A stretch of 64,000 bases of DNA from Erinaceus europaeus (taxonomy: Eukaryota; Chordata; Mammalia; Eulipotyphla; Erinaceidae), in contig NC_080177.1 in NCBI RefSeq assembly GCF_950295315.1, positions 78,698,089-78,762,088 of the forward strand, in the 5' to 3' direction. The notes under the pieces were generated by a model, which saw nothing but the letters and a program-made list of their open reading frames with translations, was not told where the DNA came from and did not search any database. The position numbers and the translations under genes are program-made. Shown piece after piece: positions 43,951 to 54,429 of this stretch. Position 1 is the first letter of the stretch, and each line of letters starts with the position of its first letter.

Positions 43951-44153
43951 AAGTAAGTTTCCTTCAGTGCTTCAGTTTAAAAGACCAAACCACACCCCTG
44001 GGCTTCACCCCTCAGCACCAGCCTAGTGGAATTTGGGTTTTTGGAATTTGGGAATTTGGAATTTGGGTTTGTTTTTTATTATTTTTTTAATTATACATAA
44101 AAATATATGAGCTGTGAATTTTCTTTAGAAAAATTAAAATATCTAGGCAGTGG

Positions 44154-44308
44154 TCTGGGAGGTGGCACAGTGGATAAAGCATTGGACTCTCAAGCATGAG
44201 GTCCCTAGTTCAATCCCCGGCAGCACATGTACCAGAGTGATGCCTGGTTCTTTCTCTCCTCTTATCTTTCTCACTAATTAATAAATGAAATCTTTATATA
44301 TATTTTTC
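44154..44308 (+). repeat. tRNA-headed SINE, form c, reference copy
   Basis: Box A-like GTGGCACAGTGG, GACTCTCAAGCATGAGG, box B-like AGTTCAATCCCC, TC stretch TTTCTCTCCTCTTATC and AATAAATGAAATC tail. The tRNA-like spacing of the two boxes is kept. Confidence 0.9.
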
Positions 44309-44882
44309 AAAACAAAAATATTTTGGCAAAACTCAAACCTGATAACAATTTCCATTTCTGAATTGTTTTATTCTTTTTAAAAAAAAATTGAAGCTGCACT
44401 ATCAAGCAAAACAAAGGACAGGAAGTAGCGGATTTCAGTGATTTTCCTTTCCTTTTTGGGTAGTAAATCAGCCATACAATAATCTTTCAGGAGACACATT
44501 TATCACTGACAACCCATTCCTACTGCCGCCACTGTATGTTTGTATAATAAAGATAAATTGCTGGAAAGTCAAATTAATTGCTATGTGAGTTACCCTGATA
44601 CCATTTATCGGGCGCATGGAAGCCACTCAAATGATGGCTGAAAAGCCAACTCCTTTTATTTGTAGGACTACTACAGAAAAGCTTGCTGCCATTCAAGGTT
44701 ATAAGGAACTTGATAATTTTTCACTATGTCAGGATATTTCAAGAAAATCCTCAGCTTCCACATCTGGTTCAAGAGGTCTCCCCTCCATACCATGCAGTAA
44801 CGCCATGCTTGTCCTAAGCCACATTCATTCTAGGGGGTTCCGCGGCTCCCAAACCCCAGAAGTGTTGATTCCACTCTTTTTT

Positions 44883-45149
44883 AAAAAAATTATTTATTTA
44901 TTTATTTTCCCTTTTGTTGCCCTTGTTTTTTTACTATTGCTGTACTTATTATTGTTGTTGCTATTGATGTTGTCGTTGTTAGGACAAAGGGAAATGGAGA
45001 GAGGAGGGGAAGAGAGTGGGGGAGAGAAAGACAGACACCTGCAGACCTGCTTCACCGCCTGTGAAGCGACTCCCCCTGCAGGTGGGGAGTTGGGGGCTCA
45101 AACCCGGATACTTATGCTAGTCCTTGCGCTTCGTGCCACATGCCCTTAA
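44883..45149 (-). repeat. ERI-type SINE, long form lacking the 3' module
   Basis: 16-bp target duplication GATTCCACTCTTTTTT / GATTCGACTCTTTTTT at 44867-44882 and 45150-45165 (one mismatch). A 177-codon open frame (44,616-45,149) ends inside it and is not a gene. Confidence 0.94.
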
Positions 45150-45165
45150 GATTCGACTCTTTTTT

Positions 45166-45434
45166 TGCCTCCAGGGTTACCCCTGAGCTCAGTGCTGGCA
45201 CTATGAATCCACTGCTCCTAGCGGACAACCCCCCCTTTTTTTAATTGAATAGGACAGAGAGAAATTGAGAGAGGAGGGGGAGACAGAGAAGAAGAGAGAC
45301 CTGTAGACCTTCTTCACCGCTTGTGAAGTGTCTTCCCTGCAGATGGGGAGCCTGAGGCTGGCACCTGGAACCTTGTGTGGGTCCTTGTGCTTAATAATAT
45401 GTGCATTTAGCCAGAGGCACTGCTGCCTGGCCCG
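45166..45434 (-). repeat. ERI-type SINE, long form
   Basis: Begins with GCCTCCAGGGTTACCCCTG and CACTGCTCCTAGCGG (3' module complement). Head complement ends at CTGCCTGGCCCG. Adjacent to the previous SINE. Confidence 0.92.
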
Positions 45435-45439
45435 ATTGC

Positions 45440-45962
45440 ACTTTTTTATGCTTCAAAGGCACCCACATTTAATTAACAGTTTGCTCTCATTTAGAGCTCT
45501 GAGGGTTAACAAAAGTGAGTGTTTTATCAAATAGCACCTTAGAGTCTGGAAGGATCTAGCCTTCAACACTGCACAACAATACAGGAAACTGGATCAAAAC
45601 ATTAGGTAACAAAGCCTTATTTATCCTGGTGGCATAATAACTACCCAGAAAAGCAAATTATTTTGTCGGCTACTCACCTAGTCATGGATCAGAGATGGGA
45701 AATTCTGTTTCCCGTACTTTCATAATCAAACATTTCCGACTACTTTGCATGTGAACTATAATTAAGTGGGACAAATAAAACAGTATTTTTTTTTTCATTA
45801 AAGCAACACTGTAGAGATGCTGAAAAGATTTGTTACAATGTCCAGCTCCCCTTTCCTGTCTAGGTGTTTTTTTTTTCTTTTCCCAGAGTTAAAGGATGCA
45901 CTTGAATACAACTGGAGATAGAGAATTACCAAACAAAAGGTGTTTTTTAAAACAAACTCTGG
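45440..45962. other. Unique sequence
   Basis: No element or exon recognised. Confidence 0.45.
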
Positions 45963-45965
45963 CTG

Positions 45966-46296
45966 GGGGCTGGGCGGTAGTGCAGTGGGTTTAGCTCACA
46001 TAGCGCAAAGTGCGAGGACCGGCATAAGGATCCAGGTTTGAGCCCCCGGCTCCCCACCTGCAGGGGGTTCACTTCACAAGCGGCAAAGCAGGTCTGCAGG
46101 TGTCTTTCTCTCCTCCTCTCTGTCCTCCCCTCTTCTCTCAATTTCTCTCTGTCCTATCCAACAACAACAACAGCAATACCAACAATAACAACCACAACAA
46201 GGGCAACAAAATGGAGAAAATGGCCTCCAGGAGCAAGGGATTCCTAGTGCAGGCACCAAGCCCCAGTGATAACCCTGGAGGCAAAAACAAACAGAA
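45966..46296 (+). repeat. ERI-type SINE, long form, complete
   Basis: GGGGGCTGGGCGGTAGTGCAGTGG head to the 3' module with GCCTCCAGG at 46223-46231 and CCTGGAGGC at 46274-46282, then an AAACAAACAG tail. Confidence 0.95.
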
Positions 46297-46394
46297 AAAC
46301 AAACAATTCTGGTTATCTTGGCCACTCAAGGTAGCATTTTTATGGAGGACCCCCCCCAACACTTCATCTGCACTATTTCAGCCTTCAGGTCCAT

Positions 46395-46940
46395 GATTGT
46401 TCAAGAATTTGCTTGGATTTGTATGTTAACTCTCTTTTCAGCCACCAGGTTCCAGATGCTAGCATGATGCCGACCAGACTTCCCTGGACAGAGGACCTCA
46501 CCAATGTGTCCTGGAGCCCCACTTCCCCAGAGCCCTTCCCCACTAGGGAAAGACAGACAAGCTGGGAGTATGGATCAACCTGTCAATGCCCATGTTCAGC
46601 AGGGAAGCAATTACAGAAGCCAGACCTTCCACCTTCTGCACCCCACAATGACCCTGGGTCCATACTCCCAGAGGGATAAAGAATAGGAAAGCTATCAGGG
46701 GAGGGGATGGGATACGGAGTTCTGGTGGTGGGAACTGTGTGGAGTTGTACCTCTCTTACCCTATGGTTTAGTTGATGTTTCCTTTTTATAAATAAAAATT
46801 TTTTAAAAAAGAATAGGAAAGCTATCAGGGGAGGGGATGGGATATGGAGAGCTGGTGGTGGAAATTGTGTAGAGTTGTACCCCTCTTATCTTATGGTTTT
46901 GTTAATGTCTCCTTTTTCAAATAAATAAAAAATTTAAAAA
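46395..46940 (+). mobile_element. LX retroposon with tandemly repeated 3' terminus
   Basis: The upstream part ends CTCTCTTTTCAG at 46,441, like a splice acceptor. From 46,442 it is the standard LX 3' UTR. The last segment occurs twice in tandem with a period of 130 bp (46,681-46,810 and 46,811-46,940), each starting GAATAGGAAAGCTATCAGGG and each ending in its own A-rich tail. Confidence 0.85.
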
Positions 46941-47098
46941 AACATTTTAAACTGATGATGAATGCAAATATGTCTCCAGAGAATAGATGGAGGGGGCTTT
47001 TCTCAGTCAGAACCTCTCATGATGTTTAACTGAGCCAATGATGGCCAGAGATCAATATTTTCTAAGGAAATATGACAAGAAAGACTCAAATCACCTGG

Positions 47099-47470
47099 GG
47101 GCCAGGCTGTGGCACAGCTGGCTAAGCACACACATTACACTGTGCAAGGACCCAGGTTCAAGCCCCCGATTCCAACCTGCAGGGGGAAAGCTTCACGAGT
47201 GGCGCAGCAGGGCTACAGGTATCTGTCTCTCTCCCTCTTCTTCTTCTTCTAGTGTTTGCCCTTCTTCCATAGCCAGTCAACAGCGTCAGGTTGAAAGCTG
47301 TCAGGAGCTGCTTGTTGCTGGCTTTGAAAGTGACTGGGATCCATGTGGATTCAGTCGGCTAGGAAGGATCGTCAGTTTCCCCAATGAATGGGGACTCACG
47401 GGATGCACCAATCTCTCCCTCTCTATCTCCTCCTCTCCTTCTCAAATTCTCTTTGTCTCTATCCAATAGT
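47099..47470 (+). repeat. ERI-type SINE, short form, split by a Vingi derivative
   Basis: GGGGGCCAGGCTGTGGCACAG head to TCTCTCTCCCTCT (47,238), then the 173-bp insert, then TCTCTCCCTCTCTATCTCC and CTATCCAATAGTAAATC tail. Confidence 0.93.
47239..47411 (-). mobile_element. Non-autonomous Vingi derivative, 173 bp, inside a SINE
   Basis: Read on the minus strand the last 45 or so bases (CAACCTGACGCTGTTGACTG through GGGCAAACACTAGAAGAAG) match the 3' end of the large Vingi copy at 48,715-48,770. The first 115 bp have no match there and may be Vingi 5' UTR or unrelated. Direct repeats TCTCTCCCTCT at 47228-47238 and 47412-47422 flank it, in low-complexity SINE sequence. It encodes nothing and would need the Vingi protein in trans. 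Hedgehog genomes are known to hold several such internally deleted families. Confidence 0.85.
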
Positions 47471-47474
47471 AAAT

Positions 47475-48028
47475 CAAAAATAATGAAAGACTAAGATTAC
47501 CTACCTTTTGTAAAAATTAGGGTGAGCTTATCAACGACTCTCTGTCTCTCTTCAGTTAAATACTCACTGGACAAGAGTCACTATGTAAAGAAGTCCCTCT
47601 GCTAGTCCAAATCAATATTTCTGCTTCTAATGCATTTGCTTGGGGACACATCTGTACTTAGCAGGACACCCCAAAAGGCAGCTCAGATACGAACACTGAC
47701 ATGAGACGCTGTAGCCTCGACAGATCATAGCCGTCTTTGGTGGAACTTGTCTGCTATACAAGTAACAGAAAAGTAATGAAGTTGGTTTGTGGTTCTCCTG
47801 TTAGTAAAAGCTCACACTTCCCTCTTAACTCTCTAGTCATTTGCTAATCCAAGTAATTAGAAACAGAGATGACCTGCTGGAGAGTCAACACAGAGAGCAC
47901 ACAGTTCATCAGAACAGAGCCTTTTAAAGCTGCACGGATGCTTAAGCAGCAGAAGCTCATGAGCGATAATATGCATTGGAATCTCCAGGGGGACTTGTTA
48001 AAACGCTGACAATACTCCTAGCCCACCT
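47475..48028. other. Unique sequence
   Basis: No element or exon recognised. Confidence 0.45.
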
Positions 48029-48029
48029 G

Positions 48030-48558
48030 CATGCTGTCAGGCCCAGGCAAAATTATTAAGGTCATGGGATCCTTGGAATATAGCTAAAATAGACCTACTA
48101 GCTTCTTCTAATATGAAGACCCCAAGTCTCATTTGCTATGTTCTTACTTTTAGGTTCCTGGTTATTAAACAATTTGTTCTGCTTTATATGATAAAGATTT
48201 TCAGCCAAGTTACAGATGCTACCACGATGCCAATCTGACTTCCCTGGGAAGATGACCTCACCAATGTGTCCTGGAACCCCATCTCCCAAGACCCCTGCCC
48301 CACTAGGAAAAGACAGCAACAGGCTGAGGGTATGGATTGACCTGCCAAAGCCCATGTCCAACATGGAAGCAATTACAGAAGCCAGAACTCCCATCTCCTG
48401 CACCCCATAAAGATCTTTGGTCCATACTTCCAGAGGGATAAAAATAGAGAAGCTTCCAATGGAGGGGAGAGGATATGGAACTCTGGTGGTGGGAACTGTG
48501 TGGAATTGTACTCCTCTTATCCCACAATCTTGTTGATCACTATTAAATCACTAAAAAA
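48030..48558 (+). mobile_element. LX retroposon, long older copy
   Basis: Parallel to the copy at 41,060 along its length. It carries AAAGATTTTCAG at the position of the splice-acceptor-like site, then CTTCCCTGGGAAGATGACC, CCATACTTCCAGAGGGATAAA and an ATTAAATCACTAAAAA end. Confidence 0.82.
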
Positions 48559-48724
48559 AAAGATGTCCCAGGTGACATTTAGTATTTCTGGTATTGAGTA
48601 TCACTGCTATGCAAAAGGATTCAATTCACAGTCCAAAACACTACCCATTCAAATATGGAGTTGACAGCTGGGTGAGGAAGTGGGGGGTCTAGGTCGTACA
48701 GAATCTATGCTGGTCTTTCTTCTT

Positions 48725-49939
48725 CTAGCATTTGCCCTTCTTCCGTAGCCAGTCAAGAGCATCAGGTTGAGCCTGATGTAAAGTTTCGAGACCTCCTTTG
48801 AATCTGGAGAGGTGGCAGTCATTGACTATATGGGTCATAGTTTGTCTGTAGCCGCAGGGGCAGTTCGGGTCGTCTCTGGCTCCCCAGCGATGGAACATAG
48901 CGGTGCACCGGCCATGGCCTGTTCGATAGCGATTGAGGAGGGCCCGATCATAACGTGCTAGGTCAAAGCCGGGTTGACGCTTGCAGGGGTCTGTGATGAG
49001 GTGTTTGTTCTTGACCTCAGCTGACTGCCAGCTCTGTTTCCAAGAGACTGGAACAGAGAAGTTCAGTGTAGGCGTAGGGGACCAGATTGGGTGACGAGAC
49101 GTCAAGTGTTGAACAGGGTGGGCAAAGATATCCACATATATTGGCAGGTCCGGTCGAGCGTAGACATGGGAAATGAACTTAGATGATGCCGCATCCCGAC
49201 GAATATCTGGCGGGGCGATGTTGCTAAGAACTGGCAGCCATGGAACCGGGGTAGAACAGATGGTTCCAGAAATGATCCTCATGGAGGAATATAATTTGGA
49301 ACCAACCAAGTGGACATGGGGGCTACGGAACCATCCTGGGGCACAGTATTCTGCAGTGGAATAGCATGATGCCAGAGATGATGATCGTAGTGTGGAAGCG
49401 CTCGCGCCCCATGAGGAGCTGGCCAGTCTTGCGATGATGTGATTCCTCGCGCCCACCTTTGCTGCAGTTTTTATGAGATGTTTGTGAAATGACAGAGTGC
49501 GATCGAGAGTAAGGCCAAGATAGACTGGCTGGGCTTCATGCCGGATTCTCGTATCGCCAAGCTGCACATTAAGCTCACGCGAGGCCGAGGCATGGTGTAG
49601 ATGGAAAACAGATGATACCGTTTTTGCAGTGCTAGGGATTAGTCGCCATTTTTTACAGTAATCAGATATCAGAGACATGTCTTTCGTGAGTGTTTCCTCG
49701 AGGATGTTGAACTTGGATGCCTGAGTTGCACAGCAGATGTCATTGGCGTAGATGAACTTCCTTGAAGAAGTTTCTGGGAGGTCATTGATGTAAATATTAA
49801 ATAGCGTAGGAGCCAGAACAGAGCCCTGGGGGAGGCCACTTGAGACAAGTCTCCATCTGCTAGACTTGTCACCCAGATGCACCCGGAATCTTCTGTTTTG
49901 GAGAAGAAATGATATAGTGTTGGCCACCCATGGAGCCAT
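48725..49939 (-). pseudogene. Vingi reverse transcriptase, C-terminal two-thirds, dead
   Basis: A 404-codon frame is open throughout, but its ATG lies at the inversion junction and is not the native start. Seen in order: the RT block SSGLPQGSVLAPTLFNIYIN (residues 33-52); the catalytic box, here YAND (64-67) where the family has YADD; a thumb/connection region; and a C-terminal zinc-knuckle-like CPCG-x6-HIVNDC (Cys360, Cys362, His370, Cys375). It ends DWLRKKGKC and TAG. Loss of the first catalytic aspartate of YADD would abolish polymerisation. The protein belongs to the Ingi/jockey-related group that copies LINE RNA at a nicked target. No RNase H follows. Family identity is by motif and by the known presence of Vingi in hedgehogs. 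Confidence 0.9.
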
Positions 49940-51421
49940 CTACGCCAAATCGTGTCTTGCGGACGTTTACTACCATACGGCCTCTTCGACCTTCTACGAC
50001 TCCATTACTATTGGAACTATTCAGCTCGTCAACGTATATAAGCCTCCCAGTGCCTCATGGGATAACGAGGTCCTGCCTAGCCCGAATCACCCAGCCGTTT
50101 ACGTTGGAGACTTTAATAGTCATCACCAAGACTGGGGATATTCCTCCACTCGTGCTGACGGCTCTATCTTAGCTGACTGGGCTTCAGCGAATGACCTCTC
50201 CCTATTATATGATCCCAAACAGCCAGGCTCTTTTCACAGTGCTAGATGGAATAAAGACTCGTCACCCGACCTGTGCTGGATTAGCACAGTCAACGGCCAA
50301 GCCTTTCCGGCTACGAGACGAGTTCTCAAGACCTTCCCGCACAGTCATCACCGCCCAGCTATCATCCACATTGGTCTCCAGCTCCCACTGATTCTGTGCT
50401 CGGAGAAACTAGATGGAACTTTCGGAAAGCAAACTGGCGTCTGTTCAGTGATCTTACCAACAAATCTATTCCTGCAATTCCAATTAACTCTATCCCCTCT
50501 GAAGATTCCTACAGGCGCTTCTGCCAAGCCATCTTCAAAGCAGCTTCCCAAGCCATTCCTCGTGGGAGACGTGCTAACTATACGCCTTGTCTTGATGCTG
50601 AATGCGAGCAACTACTAAAGCAGTATGATGAGTCGGGCGACCCAGATGTGGCTGACCATCTCATTGCCTCCCTGGATGCAGCACGCCAAGCCCGCTGGCA
50701 ACAACTCACGGAAAGTCTGAACTTCACCCACTCAAGTAGGAAGGCCTGGAAGCTTCTTCACAGACTGGGTGCCGGTAGCCAACCCCCTCCCATCTCCCAT
50801 CCTCCCGTATCTCCAAACTCAGTGGCCAGTCACCTAACTCAAGTTGGACGTGCTAAGATCAACCCAGTCTGGAAAAGAGAAATTTCCCATGAGTGGTCAT
50901 CCCACTTCCGGTTATTTTGTCCATCTCCAAAACTCTCTCCCTTTACACTAAGACGCTTTGAAGAGGGTTAAACTGGGAACAGCTGCTGGCTATGATAACA
51001 TCACCCCAGAACTCATTCTTAACCTGGGACCCGTGGCAAAGAAATGGCTCGCTTCATTCCTGTCCCACATCTTGGAATCTGAGTTCAAAGTTTGGCGTCG
51101 TGCGAAGATTATAGCGGTTTTGAAACCAAAGAAAGACCCAACACTGGCCGCCAGCTATAGACCAATTTCTCTCCTCTCTGTGTGTTACAAACTCCTTGAG
51201 AGGCTGCTTCTGTCACGTATTTCTCCTCTTACAGAGAAATTCCTATCACCCGCCCAGGCTGGTTTCCGCCCAGGAAGATCTACCTGCGAACAAGCCCTGG
51301 CCCTCTCAACTTACATTGAAAATGGATTCCAGAAGAATTTAAAGACGGGTGCTGTCTTTGTTGATCTCACAGCAGCCTATGACACGGTCTGGCACCGTGG
51401 TCTCCTGGTCAAGATCTCAAG
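49936..51421 (+). pseudogene. Vingi endonuclease and N-terminal RT, inverted segment with frameshifts
   Basis: Frame 1 (to about 50,405) carries the C-terminal part of an APE-type endonuclease: VNVYKPPSASW, VGDFNSHHQDWGY (GDFN at 50,106-50,117), PDLCWIS and FPHSHHRP. A one-base shift near 50,405 moves the frame to SIPAIPINSIPSEDSYRRFC and the linker to about 50,950. A second shift or small deletion near 50,950-50,970 returns to AAGYDNITPELILNLGP, RPISLLSVCYKLLERLLLSR, GFRPGRSTCEQ and VFVDLTAAYDTVWH, with the motif A aspartate codon at 51,363-51,365 intact. The endonuclease N-terminus is absent. Confidence 0.9.
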
Positions 51422-51484
51422 ATCTATGCTGGTGAAACCCAGCACAAGCTTCTGACTGAATGTGACCTGATTCCGTTGTCAACA

Positions 51485-51626
51485 GATACTTTTTTTTTTT
51501 TTTTTTTTCTTAAGCAGAGCCCAACTCAGCTCTGCCTTATGCTGGTGCCAGGGACTGAACCTGCAACTTTGGAATCTCAAACATGAGAGCCTGTTTGCAT
51601 AATCACTATGCTATCCTCTCCACCCT
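51485..51626 (-). repeat. tRNA-headed SINE, form d
   Basis: T-run, CAGAGCCCAACTCAGCTCTGCC, GGACTGAACCTGC, and head complement CATAATCACTATGCTATCC. It lies about 50 bp beyond the Vingi insertion. Confidence 0.83.
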
Positions 51627-51629
51627 CCC

Positions 51630-52325
51630 AGATATCTGCTCTTATATGTCATATGGGCTCAAGGAAGACTTGCCTTTCTTATGAGGTTACTGCTAACAGC
51701 CAGGCCAGTGTGGCTTCCTGTACCTGTTGTGAATATCTGCAAATTCAACCAACACTGGACAGATTCTATTATAAACTGAGTAGTTCTTGCCAGCACAGAG
51801 TACGGCTGGGAAGAAAGTAGCTAAAATCTGAAATATAGCCTGCTGCCCTCGTTAACCATGCTAGCTGGGCTGGAGGTCTCTAGACAGTCCCAAGTTACTT
51901 AGAACCAGCACTCACATGCAAACTAAGCACAGACTTCATCCTTAGGAGAGAAGCAAAGGCGATATGCTTGCATAACAGGAAAGAAAAAAGAAAGATCTGT
52001 GCTTGCAACCTTGGAAAATATCTGTTTGGATGCTGGAGCTCACTTGTCTATTTTCTTTTCTCAAAGCAGAATCTTACCTCCTCCAAGAATCTTGGACCAG
52101 ACTTCTGTTTTATCCTATTTTCTGACTATTTTTGTGACTGAGCTACTTTTAGCTCTCACCAGATCAGAATAATATGCTGGTTTTCAAAGGACAAAACATT
52201 TAGAGAATACACTTAGTAGTTTTACAGAAATAAGGAAGCCCCTCCCCAACCAGCTAATACCAATATTCTTTCCTGATGGATGAATACTCTGACATAGTGT
52301 AGAACTTTGCTAAGTCTGAAATATT
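51630..52325. other. Unique sequence
   Basis: No element or exon recognised. Confidence 0.45.
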
Positions 52326-52329
52326 GAAT

Positions 52330-52566
52330 TATTTATTAAAACGAAGAAACAAGGACAGAAAGGGGAAACAGTCCAAGTTCAGCTGGGTGTGGGATAGTTC
52401 ACCAAAGCAAGGGATTCTGGGGAAGGAGGGGAAGGAAACAGGTAGGGAGGGCACTGTCCTGGAGCAAGGTGGCGGAAAGGGACTGAGAAGTTGTATACCC
52501 ATGTATTGCACCCATCTATCAACAATTGTACTGCTATCCATTAAGCCCCTCTAAAAAGTTATTTGG
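52330..52566 (+). mobile_element. L1 3' UTR, 5'-truncated
   Basis: AACAAGGACAGAAAGGGGAAAC, CACCAAAGCAAGGGATTCTGGG, GCAAGGTGGCGGAAAGGG and TTAAGCCCCTC keep the L1 3' UTR order. Confidence 0.72.
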
Positions 52567-52569
52567 GAA

Positions 52570-52895
52570 AGGAAGAAATTATGAAAGCCTCCCCTCCCTT
52601 TCAAAACTTGCCTGTCCCTTATCACTAATTTAATACAGAAGCCACAACCATGCTACGTAGGTAATCTGCCACCAAGTGGCTATAATGCATCAACATCTCT
52701 TTGCCATGAGGTAGCGCTCTAAGAGAACCATCTTCCCAGTCTTCATTCGTATGAAGGGTATGTATATGTTAGATATTCAACTGGGAAGCAAAAGTAGACA
52801 TATAGGTGATGTGACCCTTACTTCATCACAGATATAATTCTTAACTAAAAGTTAGGTAAGCTTCAAGAAACAATAATCCAACTTGTCAAGATATT
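52570..52895. other. Unique sequence
   Basis: No element or exon recognised. Confidence 0.45.
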
Positions 52896-52899
52896 GTAA

Positions 52900-53130
52900 C
52901 GTGATCACTGGGGCTTGATGCCTGCATGATGAATCCACCCATCCCAGTAGCCATTTGTGCCCCCTCCCTTTATTTGATAAGTCAGAGATAAAAATAAAGA
53001 GGGATGGGGGAGAGAGAGGAGTGAGAGACACCTGCAGCCCCGCTTCACCTCTACAGGTCAGGACTGGGACATACACCTGAGTCCTTGTTCTTGGTAATGT
53101 GTGCACTCAACCAGGTATGGGCCCCTGACA
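52900..53130 (-). repeat. ERI-type SINE, long form
   Basis: GATCACTGGGGCTTGATGCC (3' module complement), GATAAGTCAGAGATAAAAATAAAG, CCTGCAGCCCCGCTTCACC, head complement. Confidence 0.88.
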
Positions 53131-53286
53131 TGGACCAACAGACTCTCAGAACTATTTAAAACTGGATTTTAGACATGAATGGCCTCTTGTAATGCATCCA
53201 TTTCTAGGATAAAGGCTGTCTTAGGGGGAAAGAGTATCCCTTCTACAAGAGCTTAGGCTTTGTGGGTGGAGGAAACATCTTAAGGA

Positions 53287-53562
53287 ATCGCTAGGTTAAG
53301 CACACGTAGTACTAAGCTCAAGGACCAGTGCAAGGATCCAGGCTGGAGCTCCCAGCTTCTCACCTGTGTGGGGGTGGGGGCACTTCACAAATGGTGAAGC
53401 AGGTCCTCACGTGTCTCTCTTTTTCTCTCCCCTTCTGCCTCCCCCTCCCCTCTCAATTTCTCTTTGTCCTATACTATAAATATAGGGAAAAAATAGCCCC
53501 CAGGAGCAGTGGATTCATAGTGCCGGCACCGAGCCCCAGCAATCACCCTGGAAGAAAAAAAA
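53287..53562 (+). repeat. ERI-type SINE, long form, head truncated
   Basis: Starts at CTAGGTTAAGCACACG without box A. Then GAAGCAGGTCCTCACG, TC stretch and module GCCCCCAGGAGCAGTGG ... ATCACCCTGGAAG. Confidence 0.9.
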
Positions 53563-53564
53563 AG

Positions 53565-54425
53565 TGGGGGGGGGGTCATGCTGTGGACTCTGTCCAGTGG
53601 CCCTGAAGAAGCACTCACACCAGGAGTCCCATCTGATTTCTCCAGATCACCTTTCTCCCCTCAGTCAGAGAAATGTCTCCCAGCCCCTGATGAAATTATT
53701 TTTCTCCTCCAGTCTCTAAGTTAACATGCTAGTGAGAAACCAACAGAATATAGGGGTTTCCTCTGGAGATAGGTTGCTGATTGATTAGCCCAAGTTAAAA
53801 AAAAAAAAGAGAGTGAGGTCTATGTCAGGAGGGCTGTCAGAATTAACTGAAACACTGGCCAGAGAGGTCATAACTGCACTCAACTCTATAAGCAGACAGT
53901 GACAAAGAATGGTCCACCTGCCTGGGCCCATCTTGATGTGCCATTGTGGGGAGAGAAACTGGACCAGGCAGGATAGTCACTCTGGGGCAAGGCTGTGGGA
54001 CTGACTACAGTGCTTCTTGGTAGGGAGTCAACTGTGGAAGAGGATGAAAAGAGACTTAGTGACTGCCCACAATGACACACACTGGACTGGTCTAGCCAAG
54101 AATGGCTAAGAAGGAGATAAACATGTTCCTTCAAGGTATGTTGGTGACGTTCAGACAACAGACAGACATGACAGTGGGCTTGGTGTGGTCATCTCCTTGT
54201 AGGTTTCTCCACACCAGAAGTCATCTCGCAGAGCTTAGATAACCTTCATACATCCATGAGGTGATTAAAACTTGAAGGTCACTTAGAAATCACTCTGAAA
54301 AGTCTTTCAACTTTATAAATGAGAAAATGGGATGTGAGAGACCCTGTGAGATTCTTAAGTTCCATGAGTTTGTATTATGCTAGCAATCAAAACTAGGAAG
54401 CAAGTTTTTAAAAAAATCATCTGAT
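53565..54425. other. Unique sequence
   Basis: A G9 run at 53,567. No element or exon recognised. Confidence 0.45.
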
Positions 54426-54429
54426 TCTT

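Larger units (their letters stand above)
48715..51421 (-). mobile_element. Vingi-clade LINE, 5'-truncated with 5' inversion (twin priming)
   Basis: The whole insertion is bounded by 12-bp direct repeats ATCTATGCTGGT at 48703-48714 and 51422-51433. The 3' part (48,715 to about 49,935) is in minus orientation. The 5' part (about 49,936-51,421) is inverted and reads on the plus strand. The plus part starts inside the endonuclease domain and ends where the minus part resumes in the reverse transcriptase, so little is lost at the break. The truncated 5' end lies at the central junction and the internal breakpoint at the outer border, exactly as twin priming predicts. The 3' tail is AAGAAGAAAG directly after the stop codon. 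No RNase H domain is seen, which fits Vingi rather than Ingi. Confidence 0.92.

Noticed and set aside
44616..45149. 177-codon open frame on the plus strand
   Set aside because: Its C-terminal half lies in an antisense long-form SINE (poly-Leu from the TTGTTG linker, GQREMERGGEE from the SINE body). The N-terminal half has no recognisable family and no splice context was evident.
49173..49364. Short plus-strand frames over 48,725-49,939
   Set aside because: They are shadows of the antisense Vingi reverse transcriptase.
50320..50370. SHHRP in the endonuclease as a mutated SDHRP catalytic motif
   Set aside because: Jockey/Ingi-related relatives can carry other residues in front of HRP, so I cannot say that this is an inactivating change without the family consensus.
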